A DNA stretch of 64,000 bases from Spirochaetales bacterium (GCA_018399255.1 JAGYPA010000008.1:31777-95776); one strand, 5' to 3'. Shown: positions 17,245 through 26,411, counted from the stretch's first letter. Notes: generated by a model not told the origin, from the sequence alone. Program-made: numbers and translations.

Positions 17245-18522
17245 TTACAGGCCGGAGAGGGCCGGCAGAAATGTTGCAATCTGCGGAAAAATAATAATCA
17301 GCGCCGTTGCAAAAATCAGGATCAGGATGAAGGGCAGCGTATGGCTGATAACTTCCAGATAGGGGCGCCGGAATATAAGCTGAGCCGTAAAAATATCGCA
17401 CCCGAACGGCGGTGTGGCAGATCCGATCGCTGACTGAAGGACAACCAGGGTTCCCAGCAGAATCGGGTCGATTCCCGTCGATCTTACATATGGGGCAAAG
17501 ATGGGACTCAGGACATAGATCGCCACAATGGGATCGACAAACATGCAGGCAATAAAATAGGCGACTACCACGACCATAATCAGCTGGAGCTGGGTCGGAT
17601 CGGTCCCGATAATGCCCGGCATGATCTGCTGGGGAAGCCGGAGAAAACTGATGAGCCACGAAAACACATTGCCCGCACCCACCAGTATGAATACCACTCC
17701 GGTGATAATTCCGGCATCCAGCAGTGATGAAACCAGTTTCTTCCAGGTCATGGTCCGGTAGATAACAATCTCAAGAAAGAGGGCATAGGCAACTGCGGCA
17801 GCGGCGGCTTCGGTAGGACTGAAGATACCGGCATAAATTCCGCCGATAATTATCAGGGGAAACCCTAAAACCATGATCCCCTCTTTCAGGGCTTTCCATT
17901 GCTCACTGCGGGTCGCTTTCTTAAGAACACCGACATGCTTTATTTTCGAGTAAAAAAACGAGTATATGGAAAAGAGGACAAAGATCAGGACACCGGGCCC
18001 GATGCCGGCTATAAAGAGCTTGCCGACCGAGGTGCTGGTTACCACGCCGTAGACAATGAAGCCTATGCTTGGCGGAATAAGCAAGGCTATATCACTTGAA
18101 TTGATGATCAGGCCCAGAGAAAAGGAGCTGGAATAGCCCGCCTTGAGCAGCATGGGACGCATCGTTCCGCCGATGGCGGCAACCGTAGCCTGTGTAGAGC
18201 CGGAAACTGCGCCGAACATGGTGCAGCTGGCGTTGGTAGTAATAGCCAGCCCCCCGGGAATGTGGCCCATAAAGGCCTTCACCATATTGATCAGCCGCTT
18301 GGCTGCTTCGCCGGAAGTCAGAATATTGGCACCCAGAATAAACATCGGCACACTTACCAGGGCCGGCGGGGTGAACCCGGTCAGAATCTGCTGAATTACC
18401 ACATTGAGGTTCGGCAGATTCATTTCAACGCCAAAGTACATGAGAACCGGAGCGAGTATAACGACCATAAAGGGGAAACCGATCAGAAGCATCGCCACCA
18501 TAGAAATCCACATCAGATTCAT
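17245..18522 (-). CDS. TRAP transporter large permease (DctM family), ectoine-type
   Basis: A 425-residue, about 12-helix DctM-type subunit that couples sodium-gradient energy to solute uptake. Typical segments are PVLMYFGVEMNLPNLNVVIQ, SAATQA-like VSGSTQATVAAIGG, and GLIINSSDIALLIPPSIGFIVYG. It overlaps the DctQ gene by four bases (ATGA). The probable substrate, ectoine/hydroxyectoine (as in TeaC/UehC), is inferred from neighbouring catabolic genes and from the resemblance of the binding protein to TeaA. Confidence 0.88.
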   Translation of the reverse strand: MNLMWISMVAMLLIGFPFMVVILAPVLMYFGVEMNLPNLNVVIQQILTGFTPPALVSVPMFILGANILTSGEAAKRLINMVKAFMGHIPGGLAITTNASCTMFGAVSGSTQATVAAIGGTMRPMLLKAGYSSSFSLGLIINSSDIALLIPPSIGFIVYGVVTSTSVGKLFIAGIGPGVLIFVLFSIYSFFYSKIKHVGVLKKATRSEQWKALKEGIMVLGFPLIIIGGIYAGIFSPTEAAAAAVAYALFLEIVIYRTMTWKKLVSSLLDAGIITGVVFILVGAGNVFSWLISFLRLPQQIMPGIIGTDPTQLQLIMVVVVAYFIACMFVDPIVAIYVLSPIFAPYVRSTGIDPILLGTLVVLQSAIGSATPPFGCDIFTAQLIFRRPYLEVISHTLPFILILIFATALIIIFPQIATFLPALSGL

Positions 18523-19145
18523 GACTTAATCTCCTCTTCTTCAATTTCTTCCATAGTTTCGCGCGCCATCATAACCGCTTCCTCTTCATATTCACTCTGC
18601 TGCTCAGGGGACAGCCAGACCTCTTTTTCAGTAAAATTCTTAATTACCGTCCTGACATACTGGAAGCCGGCCATAAAAAACCCGATGGGTACGATGATGA
18701 GAAATATCCAGTAAGGAATTCTCAGAGACGGGGTTGTCTGTTCCATGGTTTTCACAAAGATCAGATAATTATAGGAGTGGTAGGCAAGAACAAACATGAC
18801 AACTGCGCTGATTCCCGAGATCAGCATAACCATCACCTTTTCCAGTTTGACTGGTAAAGCTTCGAGAATGGCCCCCATGCGGATATGCCGGGCCTTTCTC
18901 GCAGCATAACTGACCCCGACAAAGGTTACAATCGTGATAAGCACCTCAGAAAGTTCTTCAGCATAGTAGATAGACCTGAAAAAGGTACGGGCGATGACAT
19001 TTACCATAAGCAGCAGGGCCAGGGCCCCGGTTCCTGCAGAAAGAACGAATACCTCTACAGCATCTACCGCTCTTCCCAGCATTCCGCCGAATTTTTTTAT
19101 TGCGGCCGTCGGTGCGGCTGCATCGGGCTCTTGTAGTTTGTTCAT
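18519..19145 (-). CDS. TRAP transporter small permease (DctQ family)
   Basis: Small membrane subunit with four predicted helices, starting near VFVLSAGTGALALLLMVNVI, and the central EELSEVLITIVTFVGVSYAARKARHIRMG stretch common in DctQ proteins. The acidic tail (EEEAVMMARETMEEIEEEEIKS) is unusually long. I start at the ATG at 19145, not at 19238, because the upstream codons look non-coding and a GGGAAAGAG lies just before it. It is coupled to the large permease by an ATGA overlap. Confidence 0.85.
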   Translation of the reverse strand: MNKLQEPDAAAPTAAIKKFGGMLGRAVDAVEVFVLSAGTGALALLLMVNVIARTFFRSIYYAEELSEVLITIVTFVGVSYAARKARHIRMGAILEALPVKLEKVMVMLISGISAVVMFVLAYHSYNYLIFVKTMEQTTPSLRIPYWIFLIIVPIGFFMAGFQYVRTVIKNFTEKEVWLSPEQQSEYEEEAVMMARETMEEIEEEEIKS

Positions 19146-19274
19146 AAACTCTTTCCCTTGAGGAAATATCAAAATGTAATTACTTTGATATTTCCTCCCT
19201 TCTGTTTTTTTTTGACGGGGATGGCGGACAGGAACCAATTCAGCCCTGCCCGCGTTTCCCCTGTACTATGAAAA

Positions 19275-20339
19275 TTACTTGGCAACAGCAGCTATGGCAT
19301 TCTCTATGTCATTGAGCAGAGCCTCGAGCATCATTGCAGAGTCTTCGCCGCCCACTTCCGGGAATCTCGGATAGACATCTTTTTCCTGAATTGCACGGAG
19401 TTCGGCAATCTGCTCATCGGTAAACTCGAGGAAGCTGACCTGCGGTCGTATTTGCTTGATCTTTTCCATGTCAGCTGCGTTTTTGGTCATAATCCATTCT
19501 GAGGACGGAATAACGGCGTCAGCCCAGAAATCCCGCATCAGCTGCTGGTCGGCTTCTGATAGGGAATCAAAAAACTGCATATTAGCGGTAGGAATGCCGA
19601 GAAACGGTTCAGCCCAAAGCTGTACAAAATAATCGGCTACTTCATAGAAAGCCATACTCATGTTGGCAAACATGGGCTGGCTCTGGGCATCGATAAGCCC
19701 GGTCTGAAGCCCACTGTAAATCTCTCCATAGGAAAGGGATACGGTGTCAATTCCATAAGCCTGGTAGTCACGGACCAGCATCTGGGATCCCATGATTCTG
19801 GTCTTGAGCCCTTTCATATCTGCAAGGTTCTCAACTGGATACTTTGAGGTGAGCCACTGCCAGCCTTCAAACAATATGCCGAGGGGAACCAGACCGTTTT
19901 TGCGGAATTTCTCTTCGAGCATCACCATGTAGTCACCATTCTTGACAACCCATTCAAGGACTTCCGGCAGATTTTCACGCGGCCATACGTAATGGAGAGC
20001 CAGGGCATTGGCCTGGGAAACAAATGAGCTTATCCAGGCGTAGTCTGAGAATACAAACTCGACAACCCCAAGCTGAGCCAGTTCGTTGATGTCCCGAGTG
20101 TCTCCAATAGTTCCATAGGGATACACCTCGATTTCTATGCGGCCGTCGGTCTCATCCCTCATAAAGTCGGCAAAATTTTCTGCCCATACCGTCATGAAGT
20201 CGCCTTCGATCTCTTCTGAAGCGAGCTTTGCGTTGATAACTTTCGTATCTGCAGCTTCAGCATCTCCCTGTGCAAGCATTTGAGCCATGGGGAAAACCAG
20301 CATGGCAATCATAACCAGTGTAAATAGTGTTTTTTTCAT
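19275..20339 (-). CDS. TRAP transporter substrate-binding protein (DctP family, TeaA/UehA-like)
   Basis: Periplasmic solute receptor, 354 residues with a signal peptide (MKKTLFTLVMIAMLVFPMAQMLAQ). The DctP hallmark GEIYSGLQTGLIDAQSQPMF matches the TeaA-like pattern GEVYGGLQTGIIDGQ, and the N-terminus has EGDFMTVWAENFADFM and the conserved arginine region LKTRIMGSQML. I start at 20339, since AGGAGG lies 8 bases upstream. The gap to the small permease (130 bases) is larger than the other gaps in the operon, which would allow separate tuning of receptor expression. Confidence 0.87.
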   Translation of the reverse strand: MKKTLFTLVMIAMLVFPMAQMLAQGDAEAADTKVINAKLASEEIEGDFMTVWAENFADFMRDETDGRIEIEVYPYGTIGDTRDINELAQLGVVEFVFSDYAWISSFVSQANALALHYVWPRENLPEVLEWVVKNGDYMVMLEEKFRKNGLVPLGILFEGWQWLTSKYPVENLADMKGLKTRIMGSQMLVRDYQAYGIDTVSLSYGEIYSGLQTGLIDAQSQPMFANMSMAFYEVADYFVQLWAEPFLGIPTANMQFFDSLSEADQQLMRDFWADAVIPSSEWIMTKNAADMEKIKQIRPQVSFLEFTDEQIAELRAIQEKDVYPRFPEVGGEDSAMMLEALLNDIENAIAAVAK

Positions 20340-20469
20340 GTAATATCCTCCTGATAAAAAACTTCTTTTTCTAATTCCTGTAATCATTCTTTTGTCTCGT
20401 CGCGATCTTCTTACCTCCTTTTATCAGATCGTTGGCGGCGCTGCAGCGTTCAACTTCCCATGCCCATGT

Positions 20470-21654
20470 TCATGCCTCAGCAGAAAAATATTGCAGCGCG
20501 CTTCGCAGAAGAAACTCCACCCCTGCAGGCAGCGTTTCTTCATCTATGGCAAACCGGGGATTATGATGCGGATAGGTGCTCCCGGCTGTTTCACTAGCTG
20601 TTCCCAGAAAGGTAAATACTGATGGAACCCGAGCGGCAAACGCAGCAAAATCCTCACAGGCCATAGTTGCATGCTCGGTTACCCGGCTGCTTCCCGCTGT
20701 CTCGGCGGCAGCCCGCCCGGCAAGTCGAACCATGGATGCGTCATTTACCACCGCATCATTTTCATGGTGCGAATCAACAGTGCAGCTGCAGCCATACGCT
20801 TTGCTGATACTGGCTGCCGTCTCGGTAAACCACCGCAGCGGATGATCGGGATCCTCAGGTGAGATGCTGTACAAATACCGGATTGTTCCTTCGAGCACTA
20901 CCTCATCGGGAATAATATTGCTCTTCGAGCCGCCCTGAATCCTGCCGAACATGATGACGGTGGGCTTCATGGCGGAAATCCGACGAGTCTGCACCTGCTG
21001 AATCCCCTGAACCACTGCCGCTGCTGCAAGGACCGGATCTGCCGCACTTTCGGGATAGCCGGTATGCCCCCCCTGCCCGTGAATGGTAACGGTAAACACT
21101 TCCATGGACGAAGTGACTGCTCCGACTTTTATGCCGAACGTTCCGCTTGGCAGCGGTGTCCAGATATGCATTCCCATAGCCGCATCGACTTTCGGGTTCT
21201 TGAGAACCCCCTCTTCTATCATCTTCTCGGCCCCGGCAATCTCCTCATTGGGCTGAAAAACAAATTTGATTTTTCCCTTGATTCTGTTCCGCATGCCCGT
21301 TAACAGCTTGGCGACAACCAGCAGCATGGCTAAATGGGCATCGTGCCCGCAGGCATGCATCACTCCCGGATTCCGTGATTTATAGGAGCAGGATTGCTCC
21401 TCAGTTATCGGCAAGGCATCCATGTCTGCCCTGAGCAGCAGAACCGGGCCGTCGGGATCCTGTCCTTCAAGTACCGCGACAACTCCTGTTCCCGCTGCCC
21501 GTCCGGTCTCGAGACCGATGCCCTGAAGATACTCCTCCACAACCTCGGCCGTCCGGAACTCCTGGAAGCCGAGCTCGGGATGCATGTGAAAATCTCTCCG
21601 AAGCGCTGTCAGCTCATCCTTGAAAGCCAGCACCGCCTGCCGCAGTCCGTCCAT
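20470..21654 (-). CDS. M20-family amidohydrolase, candidate N-acetyl-DABA deacetylase
   Basis: A 394-residue metal-dependent M20D amidohydrolase (hippurate hydrolase/N-acetyl-diaminopimelate deacetylase type). Motifs: LRADMDALPITEE, HACGHDAHLAMLL (metal His/Asp), FVFQPNEEIAGAEKMIEEG (catalytic Glu pair), and MACEDFAAFA near the end. In known ectoine pathways the deacetylation of N-acetyl-2,4-diaminobutyrate is done by DoeB, which belongs to the aspartoacylase/AstE fold. No such gene is present here and this enzyme occupies its place, 9 bases after asd. I infer it is a non-homologous DoeB replacement. Confidence 0.8.
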   Translation of the reverse strand: MDGLRQAVLAFKDELTALRRDFHMHPELGFQEFRTAEVVEEYLQGIGLETGRAAGTGVVAVLEGQDPDGPVLLLRADMDALPITEEQSCSYKSRNPGVMHACGHDAHLAMLLVVAKLLTGMRNRIKGKIKFVFQPNEEIAGAEKMIEEGVLKNPKVDAAMGMHIWTPLPSGTFGIKVGAVTSSMEVFTVTIHGQGGHTGYPESAADPVLAAAAVVQGIQQVQTRRISAMKPTVIMFGRIQGGSKSNIIPDEVVLEGTIRYLYSISPEDPDHPLRWFTETAASISKAYGCSCTVDSHHENDAVVNDASMVRLAGRAAAETAGSSRVTEHATMACEDFAAFAARVPSVFTFLGTASETAGSTYPHHNPRFAIDEETLPAGVEFLLRSALQYFSAEA

Positions 21655-21663
21655 ACCCGCCGC

Positions 21664-22683
21664 CTATACCAGTTTTCGTTCGATCAGGGTTTCTGCGATC
21701 TGAACCGCATTCAGTGCGGCTCCCTTCCGTATATTGTTAGACACTATCCACATGTTGATGCCGTTTTCGATAGTCGAGTCTTCCCGGATTCTTCCGACCA
21801 TGGTCAGGTCTTCATCGTTGCTCATAAGCGGTGTCGGATAGGATTCGGTTTGGGGATCATCGATAACCTTGAGACCGGGAGCGTCTGTGAGCAGCTGTCG
21901 TACTTCAGCAGAAGTCAGCTTTTTTTCCGTTTCGATGTTGACCGTTTCAGAATGGCCGTACCAGACGGGAACCCGTACACAGGTGGCACTTACTTTTATA
22001 GCCGGATCGAGCATTTTATGGGTTTCGTGAACCATTTTATACTCCTCCTTGGTGTATCCTCCCTCCTGGAATACATCGATATGGGGTATGCAGTTAAAGG
22101 CTATCTGCTGCTTATAGGCCAGCGGCTTTTCAATTGCGCCAGCGCTGAGATACTGCTCAGATTCCTGTTTGAGGGCATCGATAGCTTTCTTTCCGGATCC
22201 GGAAACTGCCTGATAGGTCGATACCACGATCCGCTTAATTCTGGCCGCTGTGTGAATCGGCTTCAGGGCTACCAGCATCTGCGTTGTCGAGCAGTTCGGG
22301 TTGGCGATGATTCCCTTGTGCCAGTCAAGATCCGCAGGGTTCACCTCCGGTATTACCAGCGGGCAGTCCGGATCCATCCGCCAATGAGAGCTGTTGTCAA
22401 CTACGATAGCGCCTTCTTCCACCGCGAGCGGAGCAAGCTTAGCGCTGGCATCCCCCCCTGCTGAAAAGATTGCGATATCGATCCCGGTAAAAGCACCGGC
22501 TTTTGCTTCTCTCGCGGTCCACTCCTTCCCCTGGAAGACCACTTTCTTTCCGGCCTGGGATGCTATATCGAGGGGAACCAGCTCCTTTACCGGAAAATTA
22601 CGACGTTCCAGGGTGGCTATCATTTCTGTTCCGACCACCCCGAGAGCTCCCACTACCGCAACGACATACGTTTTTTTCTCCAT
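21664..22683 (-). CDS. asd: Aspartate-semialdehyde dehydrogenase (phosphorylating)
   Basis: A 339-residue NADP-dependent enzyme that interconverts aspartate semialdehyde and beta-aspartyl phosphate. VAVVGALGVVGTEM near the N-terminus is the nucleotide loop. PNCSTTQ holds the catalytic cysteine; a tyrosine-containing STYQAVSGSGKKA and FNCIPHID follow as in the family. I start at 22683 (GGAGG 8-9 bases upstream), not the in-frame ATG at 22698. In an ectoine-degradation operon one expects the non-phosphorylating DoeC instead. Using Asd would either feed the amino-acid pathway or, with aspartokinase reversed, yield ATP (inference). Confidence 0.9.
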   Translation of the reverse strand: MEKKTYVVAVVGALGVVGTEMIATLERRNFPVKELVPLDIASQAGKKVVFQGKEWTAREAKAGAFTGIDIAIFSAGGDASAKLAPLAVEEGAIVVDNSSHWRMDPDCPLVIPEVNPADLDWHKGIIANPNCSTTQMLVALKPIHTAARIKRIVVSTYQAVSGSGKKAIDALKQESEQYLSAGAIEKPLAYKQQIAFNCIPHIDVFQEGGYTKEEYKMVHETHKMLDPAIKVSATCVRVPVWYGHSETVNIETEKKLTSAEVRQLLTDAPGLKVIDDPQTESYPTPLMSNDEDLTMVGRIREDSTIENGINMWIVSNNIRKGAALNAVQIAETLIERKLV

Positions 22684-22711
22684 AACCTGATCCTCCATAA
22701 ACCGATTCTCC

Positions 22712-24100
22712 CTAAGCCAGCTTCCCGGATTCCAGGTCGTTTACTACCCCTTCGATAATCCCTATTCCCCGCATGAGCAGTTCTTCGGAAATGATAAGCG
22801 GCGGCAGAAGACGTGCAACATTGTTATGATGACCTCCGACTTCTATCATCACTCCCCGCTGGTGGGCATATTTTCTGATTTTTTTAGCCAGTTCCGGCGA
22901 CGGTTTGCGGCTGACTTTATCCTCAACCATCTCGAGGGCCAGCATCAGTCCGATTCCCCGGGCTTCGCCGAGGATTGCCGATTTGCTCTCCATCGCTTTC
23001 AGGCGAACCAGGGCTTTTTCGCCGAGTTCGGCTGCCCGTCCGGGTATATCGTACTCGAGCATCCATTCAAGAGCGGTCGCTCCGGCGGCAAAGGCTACCA
23101 TATTGCCCCGGAACGTGCCTATGGTTTTACCGGCCGGCCACGTGTTCAGTTCTTCGCGATAGGCTATTGCCGATATCGGGAAGCCGACTCCGCCGAGGGC
23201 TTTGCTCATGGTAACGATGTCGGGTACGATTTCTCCATATTCGAAGGCAAACATCTTGCCGGTTCGTCCGAGTCCCGACTGGATTTCATCGCATATCAGG
23301 ATTATTCCCCGTTCTTCGGTTATTTTGCGGACCCGCTGCAGAAAATGTTTTGATGGTATTATGGTACCGCCTTCACCTTGAACTGATTCGAGAATGACAG
23401 CTGCCGGTTTCGAGTAGCCGGAATGGCTGTCGTCGAGAACCCGCTCAAGATTGTCTGCCGCCTGTTCGTTTACCCGCTCATCCGGGCAGCCGAAGGGGTT
23501 CCGATAGGTATAAGGAAACGGGATAAACTGGATTCCGGGAACCAGGGGGCCAAGTCCGTCACGGTGGCTGCTGTCAGTTGTCAGGGCCAGGGAAGCTCCG
23601 GTCATGCCGTGATAAGCTCCCTCAAATGCCAATACGCCGTACCTTCCGGAGTTGTATTTGGCCAGCTTCAGCGCCTGCTCCACGGCATCAGAACCGGTCG
23701 GGCCGCCGAAAAATACCCGCGTCAGTTCTTTGGGGAGCACTTTTCTCAGGGCTTCAACCATTCTCTGGCGGGTTTCCGTGGGGATGTCGAGCGAGTGTGT
23801 CACCTGGTCTATCTGGGCATGGGCGGCCTTGAGTACTTCCGGATGGCCATGGCCCAGGGCCATAACGCCGGCCCCGCCGAAGAAATCTATATATACGTTG
23901 CCGTCAACATCTTCGAGGGTTGCGCCTTTTCCCCGGGCAAGGGCCATGGGCATTCCCCGTGAATAGGATACGGCCGAGCTCTCATTATCTGCCTGGTACT
24001 GCAGTATTTCCCGGGATTTCGGTCCGGGCGGGGGGGTGATAATTTTCGGTGCGCCTTCTATCGACAGTGCGGCAATCATGGTCTCGTGTTCTTTATTCAT
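22712..24100 (-). CDS. doeD: 2,4-diaminobutyrate aminotransferase (DoeD-like, class III)
   Basis: A class-III PLP aminotransferase of 462 residues. The PLP-lysine segment is TMSKALGGVGFP, preceded by the cofactor Asp in LICDEIQSGLGRTG, and FFGGPTGSDAVEQALKLAK is typical of DABA:2-oxoglutarate transaminases. In ectoine breakdown it converts 2,4-diaminobutyrate to aspartate semialdehyde, which the next gene (asd, 28 bases downstream) uses. EctB-type biosynthetic enzymes are close relatives, but ectA and ectC are absent here, and the length fits the catabolic or siderophore type better. Confidence 0.85.
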   Translation of the reverse strand: MNKEHETMIAALSIEGAPKIITPPPGPKSREILQYQADNESSAVSYSRGMPMALARGKGATLEDVDGNVYIDFFGGAGVMALGHGHPEVLKAAHAQIDQVTHSLDIPTETRQRMVEALRKVLPKELTRVFFGGPTGSDAVEQALKLAKYNSGRYGVLAFEGAYHGMTGASLALTTDSSHRDGLGPLVPGIQFIPFPYTYRNPFGCPDERVNEQAADNLERVLDDSHSGYSKPAAVILESVQGEGGTIIPSKHFLQRVRKITEERGIILICDEIQSGLGRTGKMFAFEYGEIVPDIVTMSKALGGVGFPISAIAYREELNTWPAGKTIGTFRGNMVAFAAGATALEWMLEYDIPGRAAELGEKALVRLKAMESKSAILGEARGIGLMLALEMVEDKVSRKPSPELAKKIRKYAHQRGVMIEVGGHHNNVARLLPPLIISEELLMRGIGIIEGVVNDLESGKLA

Positions 24101-24103
24101 AAC

Positions 24104-24988
24104 TTACATACTCCTTACGCTGTGTCGGCCTTTCTTTTCTGTGAAGAAAAACCTTGTATTATCAATTAATTTATTCGATATGATGCGGGCTTTTTCCTTG
24201 AGGGGATCGATGAGCAGCTGCAGTCTTTCCTGAGTGAGGCGCATGGCAGGTCCGGAGATGGAGATTGTTGCAACAACCCGCTGGTTATGGTCATAGATGG
24301 GAGCGGCCATGCTGTTCAGGTCGCTGCTGAATTCCATAATCTCAAAGGCAAAGCCGTTTTCCCGTACGTTGAGCACCTCCTGGAGAAACTGCTCCCGGTC
24401 GGTGATGGTGTATTCTGTCCGTTTGACCATTTCCATGGAGTCAATGTAGGCCCGAAGCTCATCTTCACCATACGAGGAGAGGAGTACCTTTCCTGAGGCG
24501 CAGGTGTTGACAGGATACGTGAAGGTGACATCCGGGTTGAGGACAACGTGGTGCGGGCTTTTGACCTCATCGATGGCAATGACCACATCTTCCGTCAGGA
24601 CATTCAGGTAGATGTTTTCATGTCCGAGTTGCTCAAAGTCGTTCATTACCGGTTTGGCTACATCCCGCAGATCTTTGTTAAGCGGAACCGTGCTGCCCAA
24701 CTGAAAGAGCTTAAAAGTGATCTCATATCCGCGCTCCAGCTTTTCTATGTAGCCGGCGCTGATCAGTGTGGCCAGCAGACGATGGACATTTGCCCGGGTC
24801 ATGCCGAGACCTTTACAGATGGCCGGAGCATGGACAGGCTGATTGGCGGCTATGAACTCCAGAATGTGCAGCGCTTTGAGTACGGTGGTGGAAAGTACAT
24901 AGCCTGGGGAATCACTAGGTGAATCACTTTTTGTATCATTATTTGAACTTGCGTTTATATGTTGTAACATATTGTCATTTTCACCCAT
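24104..24988 (-). CDS. IclR-family transcriptional regulator, first gene of the ectoine operon
   Basis: A 294-residue IclR protein. A Ser/Asp-rich leader (residues 7-30) precedes the winged-helix domain (TVLKALHILEFIAANQPVHA...MTRANVHRLLATLISAGYIEK), followed by the effector-binding domain with GKVLLSSYGEDELRAYI and the segment MAAPIYDHNQRVVATISISGPA. The next gene starts 3 bases after its stop, so the regulator heads the catabolic operon. Known ectoine regulators are EnuR (MocR type) and DoeX (Lrp type); an IclR member in this role is unusual. The start could be the ATG at 24970 instead of 24988. Confidence 0.86.
   Translation of the reverse strand: MGENDNMLQHINASSNNDTKSDSPSDSPGYVLSTTVLKALHILEFIAANQPVHAPAICKGLGMTRANVHRLLATLISAGYIEKLERGYEITFKLFQLGSTVPLNKDLRDVAKPVMNDFEQLGHENIYLNVLTEDVVIAIDEVKSPHHVVLNPDVTFTYPVNTCASGKVLLSSYGEDELRAYIDSMEMVKRTEYTITDREQFLQEVLNVRENGFAFEIMEFSSDLNSMAAPIYDHNQRVVATISISGPAMRLTQERLQLLIDPLKEKARIISNKLIDNTRFFFTEKKGRHSVRSM
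24957..24972. promoter_or_regulatory. Perfect palindrome at the iclR start, candidate operator
   Basis: ATATGTT-GT-AACATAT covers the alternative start codon at 24970 and codons 6-11 of the longer frame. A TTGACA (minus strand, 25000-25005) stands 17 bases ahead of a weak GAAAAT -10, so transcription could begin within or next to the palindrome. That suits autoregulation by the IclR protein. This is inference from position only. Confidence 0.35.
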
Positions 24989-25148
24989 TTTTTCTCATCT
25001 GTCAAGAATTTTTTCCATCTTTCTCCAAGGCCGCGTAAGCCTCTTCAAACCTTCTCCAAGGCCGCACAAGGCTTGCCGCCGGGGGCAAGATCAGGCTTCA
25101 ATTAAACCGAACTGCCAATCACCCTGTTGAACAATGTGTACATAAAGA

Positions 25149-25202
25149 TTTACACTGTTCAGGACATATATTTACTTCTCGGTAAGTAGGTGTCGGTGTA
25201 AA
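25149..25202 (+). other. Inverted repeat in the leader of the diguanylate cyclase gene
   Basis: TTTACAC at 25149-25155 pairs with GTGTAAA at 25196-25202 and encloses about 40 bases that contain a smaller TTAC/GTAA stem. It lies directly upstream of the cyclase start. It does not match the c-di-GMP riboswitch cores I know. It could be a regulator site or an mRNA leader stem. Confidence 0.3.
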
Positions 25203-25225
25203 TAATGCTGCAGGAAGAAGTACCC

Positions 25226-26374
25226 ATGTCATCAAGAATAGATGCACCGGATAGAAACCGGTTTTTTGAAAAACTATTCACGCTCATCAGTCCATTCAGT
25301 GTCAATATCCCTGAACAGCATCGGCATGAAAACTGCGCCATCCTCCTGCAGACCAACATCCGCCGCATGTACTTTTTTGCACTTCTGCTCTTTTTCTTGG
25401 AAATTTTCCTTTACACTATAGAAAACCTTCTCTTCAATACTGGTGATATTATTTTCGCCTTTCTCGTATCCAATATCCTGACGCTGCCGCTCCTCTGGTT
25501 TACCCGGTTAAAGATTGCCGTATTGCCGCTTGTCGTTCCCCAGCTGGTGCAAGCTTTGTATACCCTCACACTACTGGCCTTCGGGGCAGGAGTTTCCCTT
25601 TACGCTCAGACGGAGATGGATCTGGTTCATATCTATATCATGATGGTATTTGGATCGGCCTTTTTTGTTCATATGAAGCCCTGGATATCTGCCCTGCTTC
25701 TGCTGCTGATTTATGTTCCGTATATACTGATACTTCCGACTTTCCAGCCGGACAGCGATGTTGTTTTTGTAATATCCATAAACACCGGGATCTCAAACAT
25801 CATGGCCTGGCTGCTGGGAGTTGTGGTTTACAAAAATAAAGTTAACTCATTGCTGAACACGTATCTGATCGAAGAAAAAAATGCTTTGCTGGCTAACCTC
25901 GTAAAACAGGATTCCATGACCGGGCTTCTCAGCCACAAAGCCTCCTTTCAGAAGCTGAATGAGGAAATCAGCCGGGCTGCCCGCATCGGCTACCCGCTCT
26001 CACTTATCCTTGCCGACATTGATGATTTTAAACGAGTCAATGACCGCTTCGGCCACATTATCGGAGACCAGGTAATTATCAGGTTTTCACAGGCCCTTTC
26101 GGAAATTACCCGCGCTACTGATTCTGTCGGTCGGTACGGAGGAGAAGAATTCATTATTATCATGCCGGATACCGATCTTCTGGGGGCAAAAATTCTATCT
26201 GAAAGAATCCTCTCAGAGATACGCTCTCTTACTTTCCATACTGACGTTTCAGTAACCCTCAGCGGAGGCATCAGTCAGTATGCCGGAGAAGCAGGTGATG
26301 AATTCATCCGTAAAACTGATCAACGCCTGTACCGGGCAAAAGCTCAGGGTAAGAATCAATTTGTGTCAGCTTGA
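25226..26374 (+). CDS. Membrane-bound diguanylate cyclase (GGDEF)
   Basis: About six N-terminal transmembrane helices (residues 45-210), then a GGDEF domain at the C-terminus. The active site is GGEEF (context VGRYGGEEFIIIMPD), and RATD stands five residues before it, matching the product-inhibition I-site. LADIDDFKRVNDRFGH is the metal/substrate segment. The enzyme should make c-di-GMP. I start at the ATG at 25226, with AGGAAG about 10 bases ahead, and not at 25205. The sensor part matches no domain I recognise. It is divergent from the ectoine operon, but no functional link is evident. Confidence 0.9.
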   Translation: MSSRIDAPDRNRFFEKLFTLISPFSVNIPEQHRHENCAILLQTNIRRMYFFALLLFFLEIFLYTIENLLFNTGDIIFAFLVSNILTLPLLWFTRLKIAVLPLVVPQLVQALYTLTLLAFGAGVSLYAQTEMDLVHIYIMMVFGSAFFVHMKPWISALLLLLIYVPYILILPTFQPDSDVVFVISINTGISNIMAWLLGVVVYKNKVNSLLNTYLIEEKNALLANLVKQDSMTGLLSHKASFQKLNEEISRAARIGYPLSLILADIDDFKRVNDRFGHIIGDQVIIRFSQALSEITRATDSVGRYGGEEFIIIMPDTDLLGAKILSERILSEIRSLTFHTDVSVTLSGGISQYAGEAGDEFIRKTDQRLYRAKAQGKNQFVSA

Positions 26375-26376
26375 AC

Positions 26377-26411
26377 GAGTACAGAGTACAGAGTACAGAG
26401 TACAGAGTACA
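26377..26411. repeat. 7-bp tandem repeat, five units
   Basis: Five exact copies of GAGTACA lie immediately after the diguanylate cyclase stop, between it and the convergent carotenoid gene. Confidence 0.9.

Noticed and set aside
20470..24100. Ectoine biosynthesis (EctB-type aminotransferase with asd)
   Set aside because: ectA and ectC are absent, and the operon also has a solute TRAP importer, a deacylase and an ectoine-hydrolase-like gene, all of which point to uptake and breakdown.
25149..25202. c-di-GMP riboswitch upstream of the diguanylate cyclase
   Set aside because: An inverted repeat is present, but the conserved core and tetraloop-receptor sequences of c-di-GMP-I or -II riboswitches are missing.
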